Assembly: GCF_015832195.1 (NCBI RefSeq)
Contig: NC_052032.1
Span: 2,610,618-2,674,617 of the forward strand
Direction: 5' to 3'
DNA: 64,000 nucleotides
Source of the DNA: Motacilla alba alba
Lineage: Eukaryota; Chordata; Aves; Passeriformes; Motacillidae
In this document: piece by piece, positions 12,066 through 24,432 of the stretch
Numbering within the stretch: position 1 is the stretch's first letter
Layout: the number at the start of each line of letters is the position of its first letter
Notes under the pieces: generated by a model
What the model was told of the DNA's origin: nothing
What the model saw: the letters and a program-made list of their open reading frames with translations, nothing else
Database searches by the model: none
Position numbers and translations under genes: made by a program

Positions 12066-12212
12066 GGTGGTGAAGCCCCATCCCTGGAGGTGTCCAAGGA
12101 AGGCCTGGATATGGCTCTCAGTGCTCTGGGCTGGTGACAAAGTGGGGATCAGTCAAAGGTTAGACTTTATGGTTTTGGAGGTCTTTTCCAACCTCAGCGA
12201 TTCTGTGATGAT
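12066..12212 (+). mobile_element. CR1 LINE 3' fragment, second subfamily
   Basis: Starts GAAGCCCCATCCCTGGAGGT, continues GTCCAAGGAAGGCCTGGATA and ends GTCTTTTCCAACCTCAGCGA TTCTGTGATG. Same architecture as its left neighbour with a distinct upstream sequence, implying a separate insertion. Confidence 0.8.
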
Positions 12213-14187
12213 TTGGAAAGGGAGCTCTGCCAGGGGGGAGTTGGCAGCAAGTGCTCAGGGCAGAGGATAAATGCCAGGTACAGACAGCATCACCTACAAA
12301 CATCCTCTGGAGGCAAGATTTATGGACACTGAGAGCGCACAATAATTCCTGGGACAGCTCCTGGCTGAACTGAACCTTTGATAACTGCAGGGTCCTGACA
12401 GACACCGGCAAAGGGACCTCAGCACCCGCTCCCAGTGGAGAGCTCCAGAGCAGCCAGGCACTGCTCGTTCCCAGCTTTCAGCTCCACCACCTGCCTTGCC
12501 AGCAGAGTCCCTCAAGGCCAGCAGGAGCCCAAGAGGTGTTATTCTCGTGAGTTTTTAAATCATCCTTGCAGCACCAAATAATCCGATGCGTTTGCTAAGT
12601 GCCACCTGAATAAATTGCCTAACCTTTCCGCTTTAATCCGCTGTAATCACTTTCCAGAGGCGCTCTTTGAAAAGTGAGCTCCGTGTTTCCAGAGCAGCTG
12701 TGCTCCTAATTAAAAGGCACTGTAGCAAGAAGCCAACAAAACCTAATTCTGGTTGGAAATGCCTTGCTGCAGTTGGAGGACTGAGGTGAACTGTGAGGAG
12801 GGCCAGGGAGGAAGCAGCTGCCTGTGCTGCTTAAGAGAGTATTAGGAGAGGGCTGGCACTCGGGGCTGCCTCTTGGCTAAATCCCTGTTTAGCAGATTGG
12901 CTCCCAATCCTCTGTCCCTGGCCAGGCTGGTTTGCACAGCTTGGACATGTACAGGAATCAGCTGAGTGCTGCAGCTGAGGGCTCCCAGAAGGAGCCAGTG
13001 CAGAGGGACAAGCATCCAGAGGGTTTTCCAGCAGAATTCCTGGGTGCCTTGGCTGCCAGCACCATTCTTCCTGCAGCAAAGCTGAATCCAGCACAGTTCA
13101 GGCTCAGAAGTTCCCCACAGTGCAGGGAGCAGGCTCAGGCTCCACCTCAGCTCCAGCTATAACAGGCAGAAGTTGGATTTGAAGGAAAGCCGTAGGAGCA
13201 GTGAGAAATCATCATTTCCAGGGAGATTTTTTGAGCTCTGCATTATGAGCATAAACCACTCACAACAGGAATGTTTCCAGTGAATGGAGGCTGCTGTGCT
13301 TCATCAGAGCAAGTTCAGTTTGACACGTCCCAGCTGGGGCAGATCCTGAAGAGCAGGGTCCAAGCAGGCAGAGGGGGTAGGACACTCTGACACTCCTTAA
13401 ATCCTTCTGTATCTGCATATCTACAAATCTCCTCAAGCTCAGTGCCACACAGACTGTACCTAAGCAAAGCCAGCCCCAAAGAGCTTCATTTGAGTGGGAA
13501 TTTGGTGGTTTCCATTGTGCAAGAGAACATCAAAGATGAGAATTTTAGCAGCAAACCCTAATGTTTCCATGGGGAGAACAGCACAGGGTTAGAGTTTATC
13601 AGTCATTTAGATAGTGTAGATTAAAAACTGAATCAAATCAAACAGCAATAGTTTCACCTGTATTCCCAGCCATATTTTCATTTCAAGCCATTGGAATGCT
13701 GTGACACTTACTAAAACCCTAAGTCAAAGCAACTCACATTCAAACAAACCTACATTTGCTCCATTTTCTGCTGAAAAAGCCTGTTCAAGGTGCAGAAGCT
13801 CTCCCCGATTTGCCTGCAGTGATCTCTCCACAGTGCCAACACCACTGAGTGTAACCCTGCATGGCAGAGCCAGATGATTTAAGAGCTGCAAGCCTCCTCC
13901 CCTCTCCAGCAATTTCTTGCACTTATGCACTCTCCAGTCCTGCTTGAAATGCCTGAAAGAAAAAGCCACTTGCGTCATCAGCTTCTTTTTTTTTCTTTTA
14001 ATGCCCAGCACAAATCATGGCTCAGTCACGATGTGGGCCTGGGTGTCAGGGACAGGCAGAGCTGCCGCTGGCACAGGATCAGCTCAGTGCCCACTCTGGT
14101 TTGGGCACCGTGGCTGTTCAGTTTAAGGCCACAGAGCCTGTTCCTGAGGGCTGCCTGTCCTGGATGGGACAGGGGAGTTCAGTGACC

Positions 14188-14290
14188 CTGGCTCGGGGGA
14201 GGTGTCCCTGCCCATGGCAGGGGGTTGGAGCTGGATGAGCTTTAAGGTCCCTTCCAAGCAAAACCATTCTGTGATTCCATGATTCTGAGG
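14188..14290 (+). mobile_element. CR1 LINE 3' fragment
   Basis: Contains GGGAGGTGTCCCTGCCCATG, then GATGAGCTTTAAGGTCCCTT and a tail ATTCTGTGATTCCATGATTC. Only the last ~100 bp of the element is present. Confidence 0.85.
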
Positions 14291-14689
14291 CCATTTTAGG
14301 ACTGGGGAGCCATGCCATAGGGAGCACCTGCAGAAGGAGGCAGCCTTGGGGCTGTGAATAATTTACTGCACAGGACTGGGTTTATTCACTCTGTAGAAAT
14401 TGTCAGACAAGTCCAGCATTCCCACAGATGAGCTGATGGCAGAGGACAGGCTGGGAAGTTGCAGCATGGAGGGGGAGCACAGACTCTTTGTCCTCAGTGG
14501 TGCCTTCCTGCTTGATTTGGGGTTGATCTTGTGCATGGGGTCAGTGTGAATTGATGCCTCCAACCCTGAATTCTCCTGCAGGGTCCATCACTGCCCCAGC
14601 CCAGTCTCCACCCTTCAGGCAGGGACATCCCCCTGCTGGAGATCTTGGCTGCTCTTGGAGTGCAGCACCTCACACACAGGCTGGGATGC

Positions 14690-15120
14690 TTTTACTGATA
14701 GAACCATGGAATGGGTTGGAAAGGACCTTAAAGATCATCCTGGTTCCACCCCCTGCCATGGCAGGGACACCTCCCACTGTCCCAGGCTGCTCCAAGCCCT
14801 GTCCAGCCTGGCCTGGGACACTGCCAGGGATCCAGGGGCAGCCCCAGCTGCTCTGGGCACCCTGTGCCAGGGCCTGCCCACCCTGCCAGGGAACAATTCC
14901 TAATTCCCAAGATCCCATCCATCCCTGCCCTCTGGCAGTGGGAGCCATTCCCTGTGTCCTGTCCCTCCATGCCTTGTCCCCAGTCCCTCTCCAGCTCTCC
15001 TGGAGCCCCTTCAGGCCCTTGCAGGGGCTCTGAGCTCTCCCTGGAGCCTTCCCTTGTCCAGGCTGAGCAACTCCAGCTCTCTCCATCTCCAGAGCAGAGG
15101 GGCTCAGCTCTCAGAGCACC
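14690..15120 (-). mobile_element. CR1 LINE 3' end (reverse), ~430 bp
   Basis: On + it runs tail first: AGAACCATGGAATGGGTTGG AAAGGACC, GGACACCTCCCACTGTCCCA, GGCTGCTCCAAGCCCTGTCC, and on into the CR1 section ending near GAGCAGAGGGGCTCAGC. Closely similar to the reverse copy at 51.7-52.1 kb. Confidence 0.9.
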
Positions 15121-16461
15121 TTCACATCCTTTTGATGTTGGGGCTGGCTGGGGAGTACCAAATGAATCTGGGAGAAGTACAGTCCCTTTCTGAAGAGCTC
15201 TGTTAATACATCCAACAATTTCACATCAGACCTGAGTGCTGCAGAGCTCATTTGCACAAGTTCAGCCTCCCAGCAGGTGGGAAAATCAGGGGCTTCACTC
15301 ACACTGGGAATTGACAAACTCACACAGAGCTAACCTAATTGGAAGGTATTTATCTCATTTGAAAACATTTACCTAATTCAAATACATTTATCAGTCTGGT
15401 TGTGAAAGCCTGTCAGTCTGGCAGGATTTATGGGCCAGCTTCCCAAGCATTTCTGCAGTGGTGGAAGTGACTGCAGTGGTACAAACTATCCCTGCAGGTT
15501 TGCATCAGGAGCACAACTCAGCCCTGCCAGCAGAGAACTCAGCTGCAAGGTCTGATTGCACAGATTTGGGGGGACAAAGTCTAGGGCAGAAAGGGGGGTG
15601 CTCCTTACAGCTCCTCACTGAGACTGTTCTTTCCCTGGGCATCTATCTGTGCCCCAGGGGAAAGTGCAACACCAGAAATTCCCCAGGGAGCAGCTCACTC
15701 CTGCTGTGACAGCCCTGGAATGCTGCCAGAGCACCGGGAAACTCCTCAATACCCACTCCCACTGCTGGGAGCTTTTTTTCAAGCATTGCCACAGGAACAC
15801 AGGATTGAGATCTTGGAGGCCTGGAACAATGAGCCTCTCTCCTGGTGGGGATGATTTACACCAAGATTCCTCCACTCACTCAGAGGATAATGGGGCTGCA
15901 GGGTCACACTCTTCATCCAAAGCTTCTCTCTCATCTCCTCCAGCCTGCAAACCCGTCCCTGCCAGGCTGGAGAGGCATGCAGAGCTCTGGGCTCCCTTAT
16001 TACAACACTGCAGGAAGACAATCAAAAGACAAAGTTAATGAGGTACTAATCATTATAGATTTGTAGTATATAATGCCATAAATACCCACTGCCATCGATT
16101 AAATGTAGTGGGGCAAAGACATCTAATCCATCATATCGGCCAGTTGATTCTTCAAAATTCATTTCCTACCATCAGGGAGATGCCAGCGGCCCAATCTCCT
16201 GCCCAGGAAGCTGGCACCATGCCCTCCCTGCACCCATCACACCGTGGCCAGCCCAGACCTTCTGACAGGGCTCTGTGAGGTTCTGCTGAAAATCCCACCG
16301 AGAGGAGCTGGGAGCTTGGCGAGATAGGAAAAATAGGCAGGACAGGCTTGAATCCTGGGTCCTTTCTCTGTTTCTCTGCAGGTTTTTATTTGTTTGTTTC
16401 CAGCCCAACCCCTCTGGTTTTCTTGCAGAGATGAGGCTTTTGGGAGAACAAATATTAGTTT

Positions 16462-16486
16462 TAACAAACAAACAAACAAACAAACG
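16462..16486. repeat. (AAAC)n microsatellite
   Basis: About six tandem AAAC units ending in AAACGAAAAA. Simple repeat, no associated gene. Confidence 0.9.
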
Positions 16487-17788
16487 AAAAAATATAAGAA
16501 GGAAAATCTGTTCTTGATGTTAGAATCTGTTCTGAATGCCTAAAGTTTTCTTAAAGTGACAAATGGCCAAGAGAAAACAGATCAAAAAACCCTCTCAGAG
16601 ATGGGGTTCATCTCTGAGATGAACCATCACAGTTCTGAATCTTGCCAGAAGGCAGGAAAAAGCGCTCTGGCATCTCTTAGGGAAACAAAGGTGATAAAAC
16701 CCAGCTACTACCAGGTGTAGGTGATGGGCAGTGCTGTGGTAAAGCCTGAGTAACCCCAGAGCGGCGCGCAGGCAAAGTGGCTGCGCTGGCAGCCGAGGAT
16801 GAGACGAATTAGGGCTGCGATCCCTGCCCCACACCATGCGCTAATGCCCGTGGATAGATCGCTAATGCTCTCAATTCTTGCTCATTAGCACCGGCAGCAA
16901 AGACAAGACAAGCATGTTATGTCATCGTTTAAATCCTGTCACATTTCCCCAGTGACTCTGATTACATTTTGAAATATTCATTCTCCTCCCCCGAGGCAGG
17001 GCTGCCTTGCTCTGGAGCTGCAGATCCCGGAGATTGGCTCCGAGCAAAGCTCTCACAGCCGGACTGAGCCCCAGCCCTTCCCCTGGTCCTCGGGAAAGAG
17101 GAATCCCCTGCTGGGAACATTCAAGGCATCAGCTCACACTCACCTAATTCTCCCCCTGACTTTACACCTCAGACTGGAGTTAAACTGAGGATTTTCCAGT
17201 CACCTTTGCACGAGGAAGGAGTTTGGGGCCGTGCATGTCAGGATGAGCAGGCACACTCCAGTTCAAGAAGCACAAAACACCTTGGCAGCACGAGGATTTG
17301 ATGGTCCTTGAGTCAGCTGGCAGGAGAGAAAAGAATAAATATTTACAGACACATCCTGCACTGATCCGTGCCAGCTGGATTTATAGCAGCTCTCCAAGGG
17401 GGGTTTCAGCCTTTGCCCTCACTGCCCAGTGACCTGCTGGTGGGGCTGGGGGGTTGGAAGGGCTGGAACTCCTTCCACAGGGACCCTGGCCAGGGAATAC
17501 CCAGGAACACTCAGCACAGAGAGCAGCAGGGGTGGGAGGGCTGTACAATCTGCTCTCATGCCTTGAAACCCAGGGCAGGGCGCATGGAAATGGTCACTAA
17601 CACACGCTGTCCAGGGGGAGGGAACATCTCCTGAGTTCAGCACAGGATGCATCAGGCCCATTCACTCTTCCCTGCAACAAACCATTTCCACAACCACTTT
17701 GTAGATGCCACAGAGGGAGGAGATCTGTCCAGGGGCACGTGGGACAGCCCAGAGCAGCTGTGCCATCCCCCATCCACAGACTGAACCC

Positions 17789-17896
17789 CCCATCCCATCC
17801 CATCCCATCCCATCCCATCCCATCCCATCCCATCCCATCCCATCCCATCCCATCCCATCCCATCCCATCCCACCCCATCCCATCCCATCCCATCCC
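17789..17896. repeat. (CATCC)n microsatellite, ~21 units
   Basis: Near-perfect pentamer array, with one interrupted unit (CACCC) near 17871-17875. The minus strand reads GGGATG repeats, which makes a spurious Met-Gly-Trp-Asp open frame. Likely length-polymorphic. Confidence 0.97.
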
Positions 17897-19014
17897 TGTT
17901 TGGTTTCCCCGGCTGGGCTGTGGAATAGGTGTTGCTGTAGGATCTCTCTCCTACCTTCCCTTTAGCATTGCAGACAGCACCAGGAGGACTTGGTGAGGTT
18001 TTTGCTGCAGAATCTCCTGGGAAAAGGCTGAATTGCTTTTGTTCCAGCAGCTGAGGGTTTCAGAGCTTGCTTATGAAAGCAGGGAAAGGAAGAAATAACA
18101 GAAATAAGTGGATGGAGTCAGATGTGCATTAGGAGGAAGGGTTTACACTAGATGGCACCTGATCTCACCACTTTGGATGCAGAGGGTGAAGCCAGCAGGA
18201 TTACTGTGGGGAATGCTGTTATTCCTTCCCCAGGAGCTGCCTTTGTGGCCCTCCCTGAGCTCCTGGCCATGCAGGAGGAGCAGCTCACCCTGCAGCCAGC
18301 ACTGCTGTGAATGTTAAACACCCTCTGCATAACCCCACTCGGAATCTCGTCCCAGTGCTGGAGTTCCCTCTTTGCTCAGCCCAAGCTGCTTCCAGAGCCA
18401 CTTCCCGAGGCTAAACATTCCCAGCCTGTTTCCAGGCAGGTTTCTTGCACTGAAGCACAACCTCCCTCCGGGGAGGCAGAGGGAGTAAGAAGGGCTCTGT
18501 CCCTCAGGGACTTAAGTCTGAGAGGCAGCAAAGCCACTGCAGGGCTGTGAGGTGATAATCCAGCAGATCCACCCTGAGCACTGCACAGCACTGCACAGTG
18601 GGCACGTGGGGACACTCCAGCTCTGCCACAGGGGCGGCACAGAGACACCAGAGCTCAGGCCCTGATCCCACATCAGGGGCTGTGGGATTCCATCTGTGTG
18701 AGGACATGGAAGGTGCTGAAGACACAAAATAAGTGGCCATGGTTTCACAAAATAAGTGGCCATGGGTTTCAGCCCACAGAGGATGAAGGGTTTGCAGGAA
18801 CCACTGCTCCACATGCATCCACACACAGAATGAGTCAGGGAATTGCTGTGGGAGAAGAGGGAAGAGCTGCCAGCTGGGAAGGGAAGAGGGGCTGAGCCTC
18901 AGGCTTGCTCTGGTGCAGTGCATCCTTTCTCCTGCTGCCATCAGGAGTCAGACCCTGGAGGAGAAAGCTGGCCTCAGTCTGTGGGCACAGTGGCCATTCC
19001 TGAATTACCGGCCT

Positions 19015-19140
19015 GAACCTGGATCTAGGCTGGGTGGATGGGGCTTGGAGCAAGCTGGTCTAGGGGAAGGTGTCTCTAGGGGGTGGAATGAGATGGTTTT
19101 TAAGGTCCCTTCCAACCCAAACCAGTCTGTGATTGTACCA
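19015..19140 (+). mobile_element. CR1 LINE 3' fragment
   Basis: GGGGCTTGGAGCAAGCTGGT, GGGAAGGTGTCTCTAGGGGG, TTTTTAAGGTCCCTTCCAAC and CAGTCTGTGATTG reproduce the terminal block of CR1 with moderate divergence. Confidence 0.82.
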
Positions 19141-20892
19141 CCTGAGCTAGAGCTGCCCACCCCATCATCCACTTTCTGCCCCTAAGTACCATCAATGAGA
19201 TTCCCATTAAAAAAAGCTGGGAAATAAATAAAATCTAAATGGTGAGTGAGGAAATTATTTCTCTACAGAGGTGGAGCCGGCAACAAGTCTCAGCCCTCTC
19301 CTGTATTATTTTGCCTCCTCTTGGATCCCGCCTGGACTAGGGAAGGGATTTCTGCTCCCGGCAGCTCCACAGCAGCTCTGTCACATGTCTCAGAGTGTAA
19401 GGTCACAGTCGTGCTGCTCTGAAGACATTTGCAGGCAAATTACTCTGCCTCTCCCAAGCACAGACACTCATTGCTTCAGCAGGCGGCAGCGAGCGGATTA
19501 CATGAGATAATTTAGTAGCTGACATCAAAAACACCTCATTTAGCCTGGAATAAAAATGTCTTCATTCAACCTAAACTATATTAAGATAACTGAATTCATA
19601 GTGGGTTTTGAGTAGCTGCTCACCTGGGCAGCTGAATGAAGACTCCAAGTCAACACCTCCCTGTCACTGTGTCCCTGCTGGAAAGCAGCAATGCCAGCAG
19701 GGACTGTGGGAGCTGAAGGATCCTCATGGGGCCTAAACCTCCCTCCCTGCTACAACAGATTGAATTTTCCAGCTTTCCTGGATGAATTGCTTTTTACCTT
19801 CTCCCTGGTGTGGGCCAAGGCCTCCAGCTAAGAGAGCAGAGAGATGAATTTTGCTGCATCTCAAGCAGCTGTTGCTCTGCTTGGTTCAATGCTGTGCTGT
19901 GAGCAGAGCCACGGCTACAGAGAGAGTTAATAATACCCTGAATGAGACAAGAGACAGGGAGAGGAGATGGAATGGGATGCAGGGAGGAGGGATACTTTAA
20001 ACACTGGTTTGTCTGACAAATTCTGCAGTTATACATCCTCTACTCTGCTTTCCAGCAGACAGATGGAAACAATTTTTACATGGCTTAAGCAGAGGAGAAG
20101 CAAATGAACTCTTGCTCCCAGCGCAAGACTCAACTGCACGGGTACCACCTCTGTAACCTTTGGAGATCTCCATAATTAAGGAATTACCAAAAATAGGGAA
20201 GATAAAATCCTTGTCTGACCCCATTTTGGGGGCAGCAGGTGCTCTGAGGTGTTTGGGATTCACTCAGGCACCAGTTCAGGATAATCTTCCCCCAGCAGCT
20301 CCAAGATCCTGCCTTTCAGCAGCAGAACCCAGTACTGTTACCACCCCTACTTCCCAGCAGCCCCAAAAGCACCACTGGCAATGCCCGGAGTGCTCTAATT
20401 TGGGATTCTCCATCTCAGTACCTCTTTTCCTGTTATCCAGAAGAATCAGAATTTGCCATTCCCCCTGCCACGGAGGCTGCCACCAGTTCAATGTGCTGGT
20501 GCTCCCTGTACCTGCCCAGGCAGGGAGGATTCCCTGGAGGTGCTGTCCCAGCCCTCTGCTCCCACCACACCATCAGAACGGCCCTTTTCAGAGAAAAACA
20601 ATCAAAGCCAAAGCCCTGTGGCACCCAGGTCCCTTGGATCCCTTCCAGAGGCACCCCAAGCTCTTCAGACTCTCTGGGTGGCCAGCTCATGGCTGGGGGT
20701 GCTCCAGTTCCCACCCTATCTCTGAACACAACACATCTGCCACAGGGATTTGGTCTGAGCTGACGCTTTTTGGGTCAGATGCTCCTGAAAGTGATGGATA
20801 GGGGGAGTTCCAGCCATGAGGAACTGCAGAACAAACTCACCCAGTATCAATTGCAGCAGCACCTTTGGCTGCAACAGAGCTGCCTGATTGAA

Positions 20893-21075
20893 AATCTTAG
20901 GACATCCTGAGCTGGAGGGACCCACAAGGATCATCAAAGTCCAGCTCCTGGCCCTGCACAGGGCAACCCAAACAATCCCACCCTGTGCCCGAAGGCATTG
21001 TCCAAACACTTCTTGAATCCCTGAGGACCAGACCCCAAGGAATCCCTCCAAAGGCTGCATGGATGGGGCTTGGAA
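20893..21075 (-). mobile_element. CR1 LINE 3' fragment (reverse)
   Basis: On + it reads GAGCTGGAGGGACCCACAAG GATCATCAAAGTCCAGCTCC, then CCCTGTGCCCGAAGGCATTG. This is the reverse of a CR1 3' end of the subfamily seen at 6.2 and 61.3 kb. Confidence 0.75.
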
Positions 21076-23741
21076 CATGAAACCCAAGCTCTGCCTGTCC
21101 ATGGACTGCAGGAAACGCTGCTAAACCAGAGGAGATGTCACTGTCCTTCTGGATTTGCTCCCTGGAGCTCTGTCAGGGAAGTCAGAAGGCATTTGGCATG
21201 TGCAGCTGAATATCAGACTTACAATGAGGATGTCTGGGCTTGTTTCCCAGCTTTGAGACTGACACACTTTGCAAGCTCAGTCAGTTCTCCTTCCTCCCCG
21301 GGCCGGATTTCATTCCACTCTGCACCTTCCCCAGTCATTCTGTACCTGCACAAAGCATTAACCCAGCCAGAACATTTTGCTCACTTAGATGGGTGTCACA
21401 TCTAACACCAAGAGGGGAGTGCTTTCAGCATCACTTAATGAGGCTCCTCTGCTTTGCATAAAATCTTGGCAATGAGCTGGGCAGGATGATAAAGGAGGAG
21501 GAGAGCTGCCAGCTGCCAGGCAGGAGAGACAGACAGCTCCTGTCACCCCCCTTCTCCTTGGACACAAGCAGGGTGGGCTGGGAAGGCAGCCAGGCCGCTG
21601 TTTTGGGGCTCCAGCAGGATCTGTGTTCACACCCCAGCCCACAGGGGCTGTGTTAAGCTCTCATCCCTGCTCTCCCAGCAGTGTGCCTGTCCCAGATCCC
21701 CAAAGCGTTTCCCCACTGCTTTGTGAAGTTACTACTCTCCGTTATTGCTCCCTGCAGACCTCCAGCTCTTCCAATCCACACAACCCAAGGCTGGTGCAGC
21801 CAAATTCTCCTCCCTGAGCTTTGCCAGGAGCACCGGCTCCTGCCTTCCCCTCCCACAGCCTCCAGCCCCCTTTCTCCTGCCGCCAATAAACACTACCAGG
21901 GTTTCAAGTTTTCCTCATCAGGTTCCTTCTTGTATTCCCCTGCAGGATTTCTGTGGGGGAAGATGCAGTTGGGTGACCCCTGCTCTGTCGCTTGATGGAA
22001 ATGGTTCTTTTCCCCTTTTCCCCTTTGCTCCCTTAGCACAGAGAGACTCTCAGAGCTGCAGAGGAACCTCTGAGACTGCGTGGGCCCCATCTGCAGCTCC
22101 CTCTGGGCTACTGGGGACACCAAAGGGTAGAGTCCCCAGGGCCACTTTAGCTTCCCACCCCTCCTGCTGTCTCCTTGCATTGCCCACAGCCTTGCTGGCT
22201 CAGGACGAGCCTTTCTTTCCCAAGAAAAGGAAGATTTTTAGTTTCAAACAAGTTTCTGGTGACAGGACATTTGCTGAGTTTTGGCACAAGTTGGAATTAA
22301 TTTGTCTCTGTGAGTGGTCAGTGCTGGGGCTGAGGCTGCAGGACACAGGCTGCTCCTGCAGCTCCTGAGCTGTTCCACAAACGCTGTTCCATATCATTTT
22401 AGCAGAGTTTATTAGGAGACACTGCCTAGTGTTTGATCTTGGAAGCTTTTCTCCCCCTGGTACAACCCAGAGCATTTAAGTGGTAAATTAGATGCATTTG
22501 GGATATGTATAAAAATGCAGACCCATAGGCCAGGAGGCTGCTAGCATTGTTAACCTTGGGAATTCTGAATTACCCTTTAGGCAGGGGACTTGGCAGGGAT
22601 TTTAACAAGAAATGCTAGAAAAAGCAAGGCTTGTTCTCACAAGGGGGACTATGCAGCCTGCAGCAAATTGTAAAGGACTTTTTTATTTTTTGCAAAAACC
22701 ACTGATCTTCCTTTGGCTTTCTAAGAACCAAATGATTTAATAATTTCCCTGATTTGGGGCATAGGGACACATCCTCCAAAACCAGGACTGTCTGTAGTGT
22801 TGCACATTTAACTATCAACCTGCTACACCAAAGATCCTCATTCCTCAAGCACCGGAGTCTGGTCACCTCCTTCTGAAGGCACAGAAAAACCCAAATTTTA
22901 ATAGGCTGAGTGCTCGCTGCTGCTATAAACAGCAACACAGAGCAGACAGGAGCTCAAGTCTAAGTGTCACATCAGGACACTGAAAAATCCCCAGCACTGG
23001 GGGGTTGTGGCACCAGAACAGCAACTGAGACCTTTTATTTGATAAATAGCACACAATGCTTTAGAACAGCTTGGACAGAAAAAACCCTTAAAGCCCAGAT
23101 TTAAGTGGAAAGTTGCATGAAAGCACACGTGGCTAATGATCTGACAAGGAAATCGCAAGGCTAATTTGGACTTGTTTAAGTAGAATGCCTGATTGGGCAC
23201 CAGAAAGACATTAAATCATGTAGGTGCTCCTTGGGAAATGCATCTGTCATGAGGCTGTGGTGGGAAAGTTTGAGTGAGGTTGGGGAGCACAGAGATGAAG
23301 AGAACAGAGATGATCTGGAGAACGAAGAGATGGCAGCAGCCACTGACACTGCTGATTGTAGGGAACACGGGGAGGACAGTACCACAGCCAGGGAAGACAC
23401 TTCATCTGCACATCCTACCCTTTTTCCAGGGTAATTTAGGAATTCTGAAGCAAAATCAGTCCTTAAAGGAACTCCATAAATGTGTTCCACCTGGCTCTGG
23501 TTGCTTGGACAGTCCCACCCAGTGGGTCAGCCCTGGCTCTCAGTGGAGGGCTCAGGAGATGATATTCAGCTCAGCCCTTGGCTCAGGTTGTGCTGTGTCA
23601 TGTGTGGGTTTGTGCCTTGGGTTCCCAACTGGTTCCCTGGAGTCCTATCTGGAAATGAGATTTCTGGATGTCTGGAAATGATTCCTGACTAGCCTAGAGC
23701 TCCTCTCCTTATCACACAGGTGCTGTGCTCTCCTTGGGGAG

Positions 23742-24432
23742 TGTCTTAGGTTGGAAATGGGGGTGTGTGTTCTATCACCATCTGTCAGAGCTGGGGCAGT
23801 TCTCTGCTGTCCATGGGGCAGGTTTCTTTATCTCTGCCACAGCCAATCCTCCCTCCAGGAGATCTCTGCTGTCCATGGCCACTGAGTGTCCCTGCATGGC
23901 TGATCAAATTCCATCATCCCATGGGGAGATGCTGCGCCCAGGGCAGGAGCCAAGCATTCCTACCTGGATACAATCTGAGCCTGGAACAGCACAGCAGCCT
24001 CTGCCCCCTGCATTCCCAGAGGAGCAGCTTTCTTCTCCCTGCATTCCCAGAGGGAGAGCAGGCCCATCTCCAGCAGCCCTGGAGCTTCAGAGGAAAACTC
24101 CAGCCTTGTGCAGGATCCCTGCTCCAGCAGAACCACAGCTGGCACTGCAGGAGGGCTGAGCCACCATGGAATGGCACTGCTGCCACCACCCTGACCCACA
24201 GGGGGTCAGGGCATGTTCTGACTCTGGCAGTGCTGTTTTGATTTATTGCATTGTTTATTTCATTGTTTTATTTTCTTCCCTAGTAAAGAACTGTTATTCC
24301 TGCTCCCAAATCTTTGCCTGAGAGCCCCTTAATCTCAAAATTATAACAATTTGGAGGGAGGGGCTTTACATTTTCCATTTCAGGGGGGGTCCTGCCTTCC
24401 TTAGCAGACACCTGTCTTTGCAAACCAAGACA
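23742..24432 (-). mobile_element. Solo LTR, endogenous retrovirus (probably ERVL-like), ~691 bp
   Basis: Begins TGTCTTAGGTTGG and ends AACCAAGACA, giving imperfectly inverted TG...CA termini as expected of an LTR. The minus strand carries a cluster of AATAAA-type signals (+ strand TTTATT and TTTATTTC near 24240-24275), so it reads leftward. The 24.26-24.43 kb part, with GCCTGAGAGCCCCTTAATCT and TTGGAGGGAGGGG, resembles LTR sequence I associate with passerine genomes; that is recall, not a search. No matching target-site duplication and no gag/pol frame is seen, so it is a solo LTR or a fused pair of fragments. Confidence 0.6.

Noticed and set aside
17597..17996. Frames coding MGWD or SHPIP repeats
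   Set aside because: Direct translation of the (CATCC)n microsatellite.
20160..20801. 213-codon plus-strand frame
   Set aside because: Ser/Pro/Leu-rich chance frame without family resemblance or gene context.
21745..22368. 207-codon plus-strand frame with a basic PKKRK stretch
   Set aside because: No domain, no splice context and low complexity; the basic stretch alone does not support a nuclear protein.
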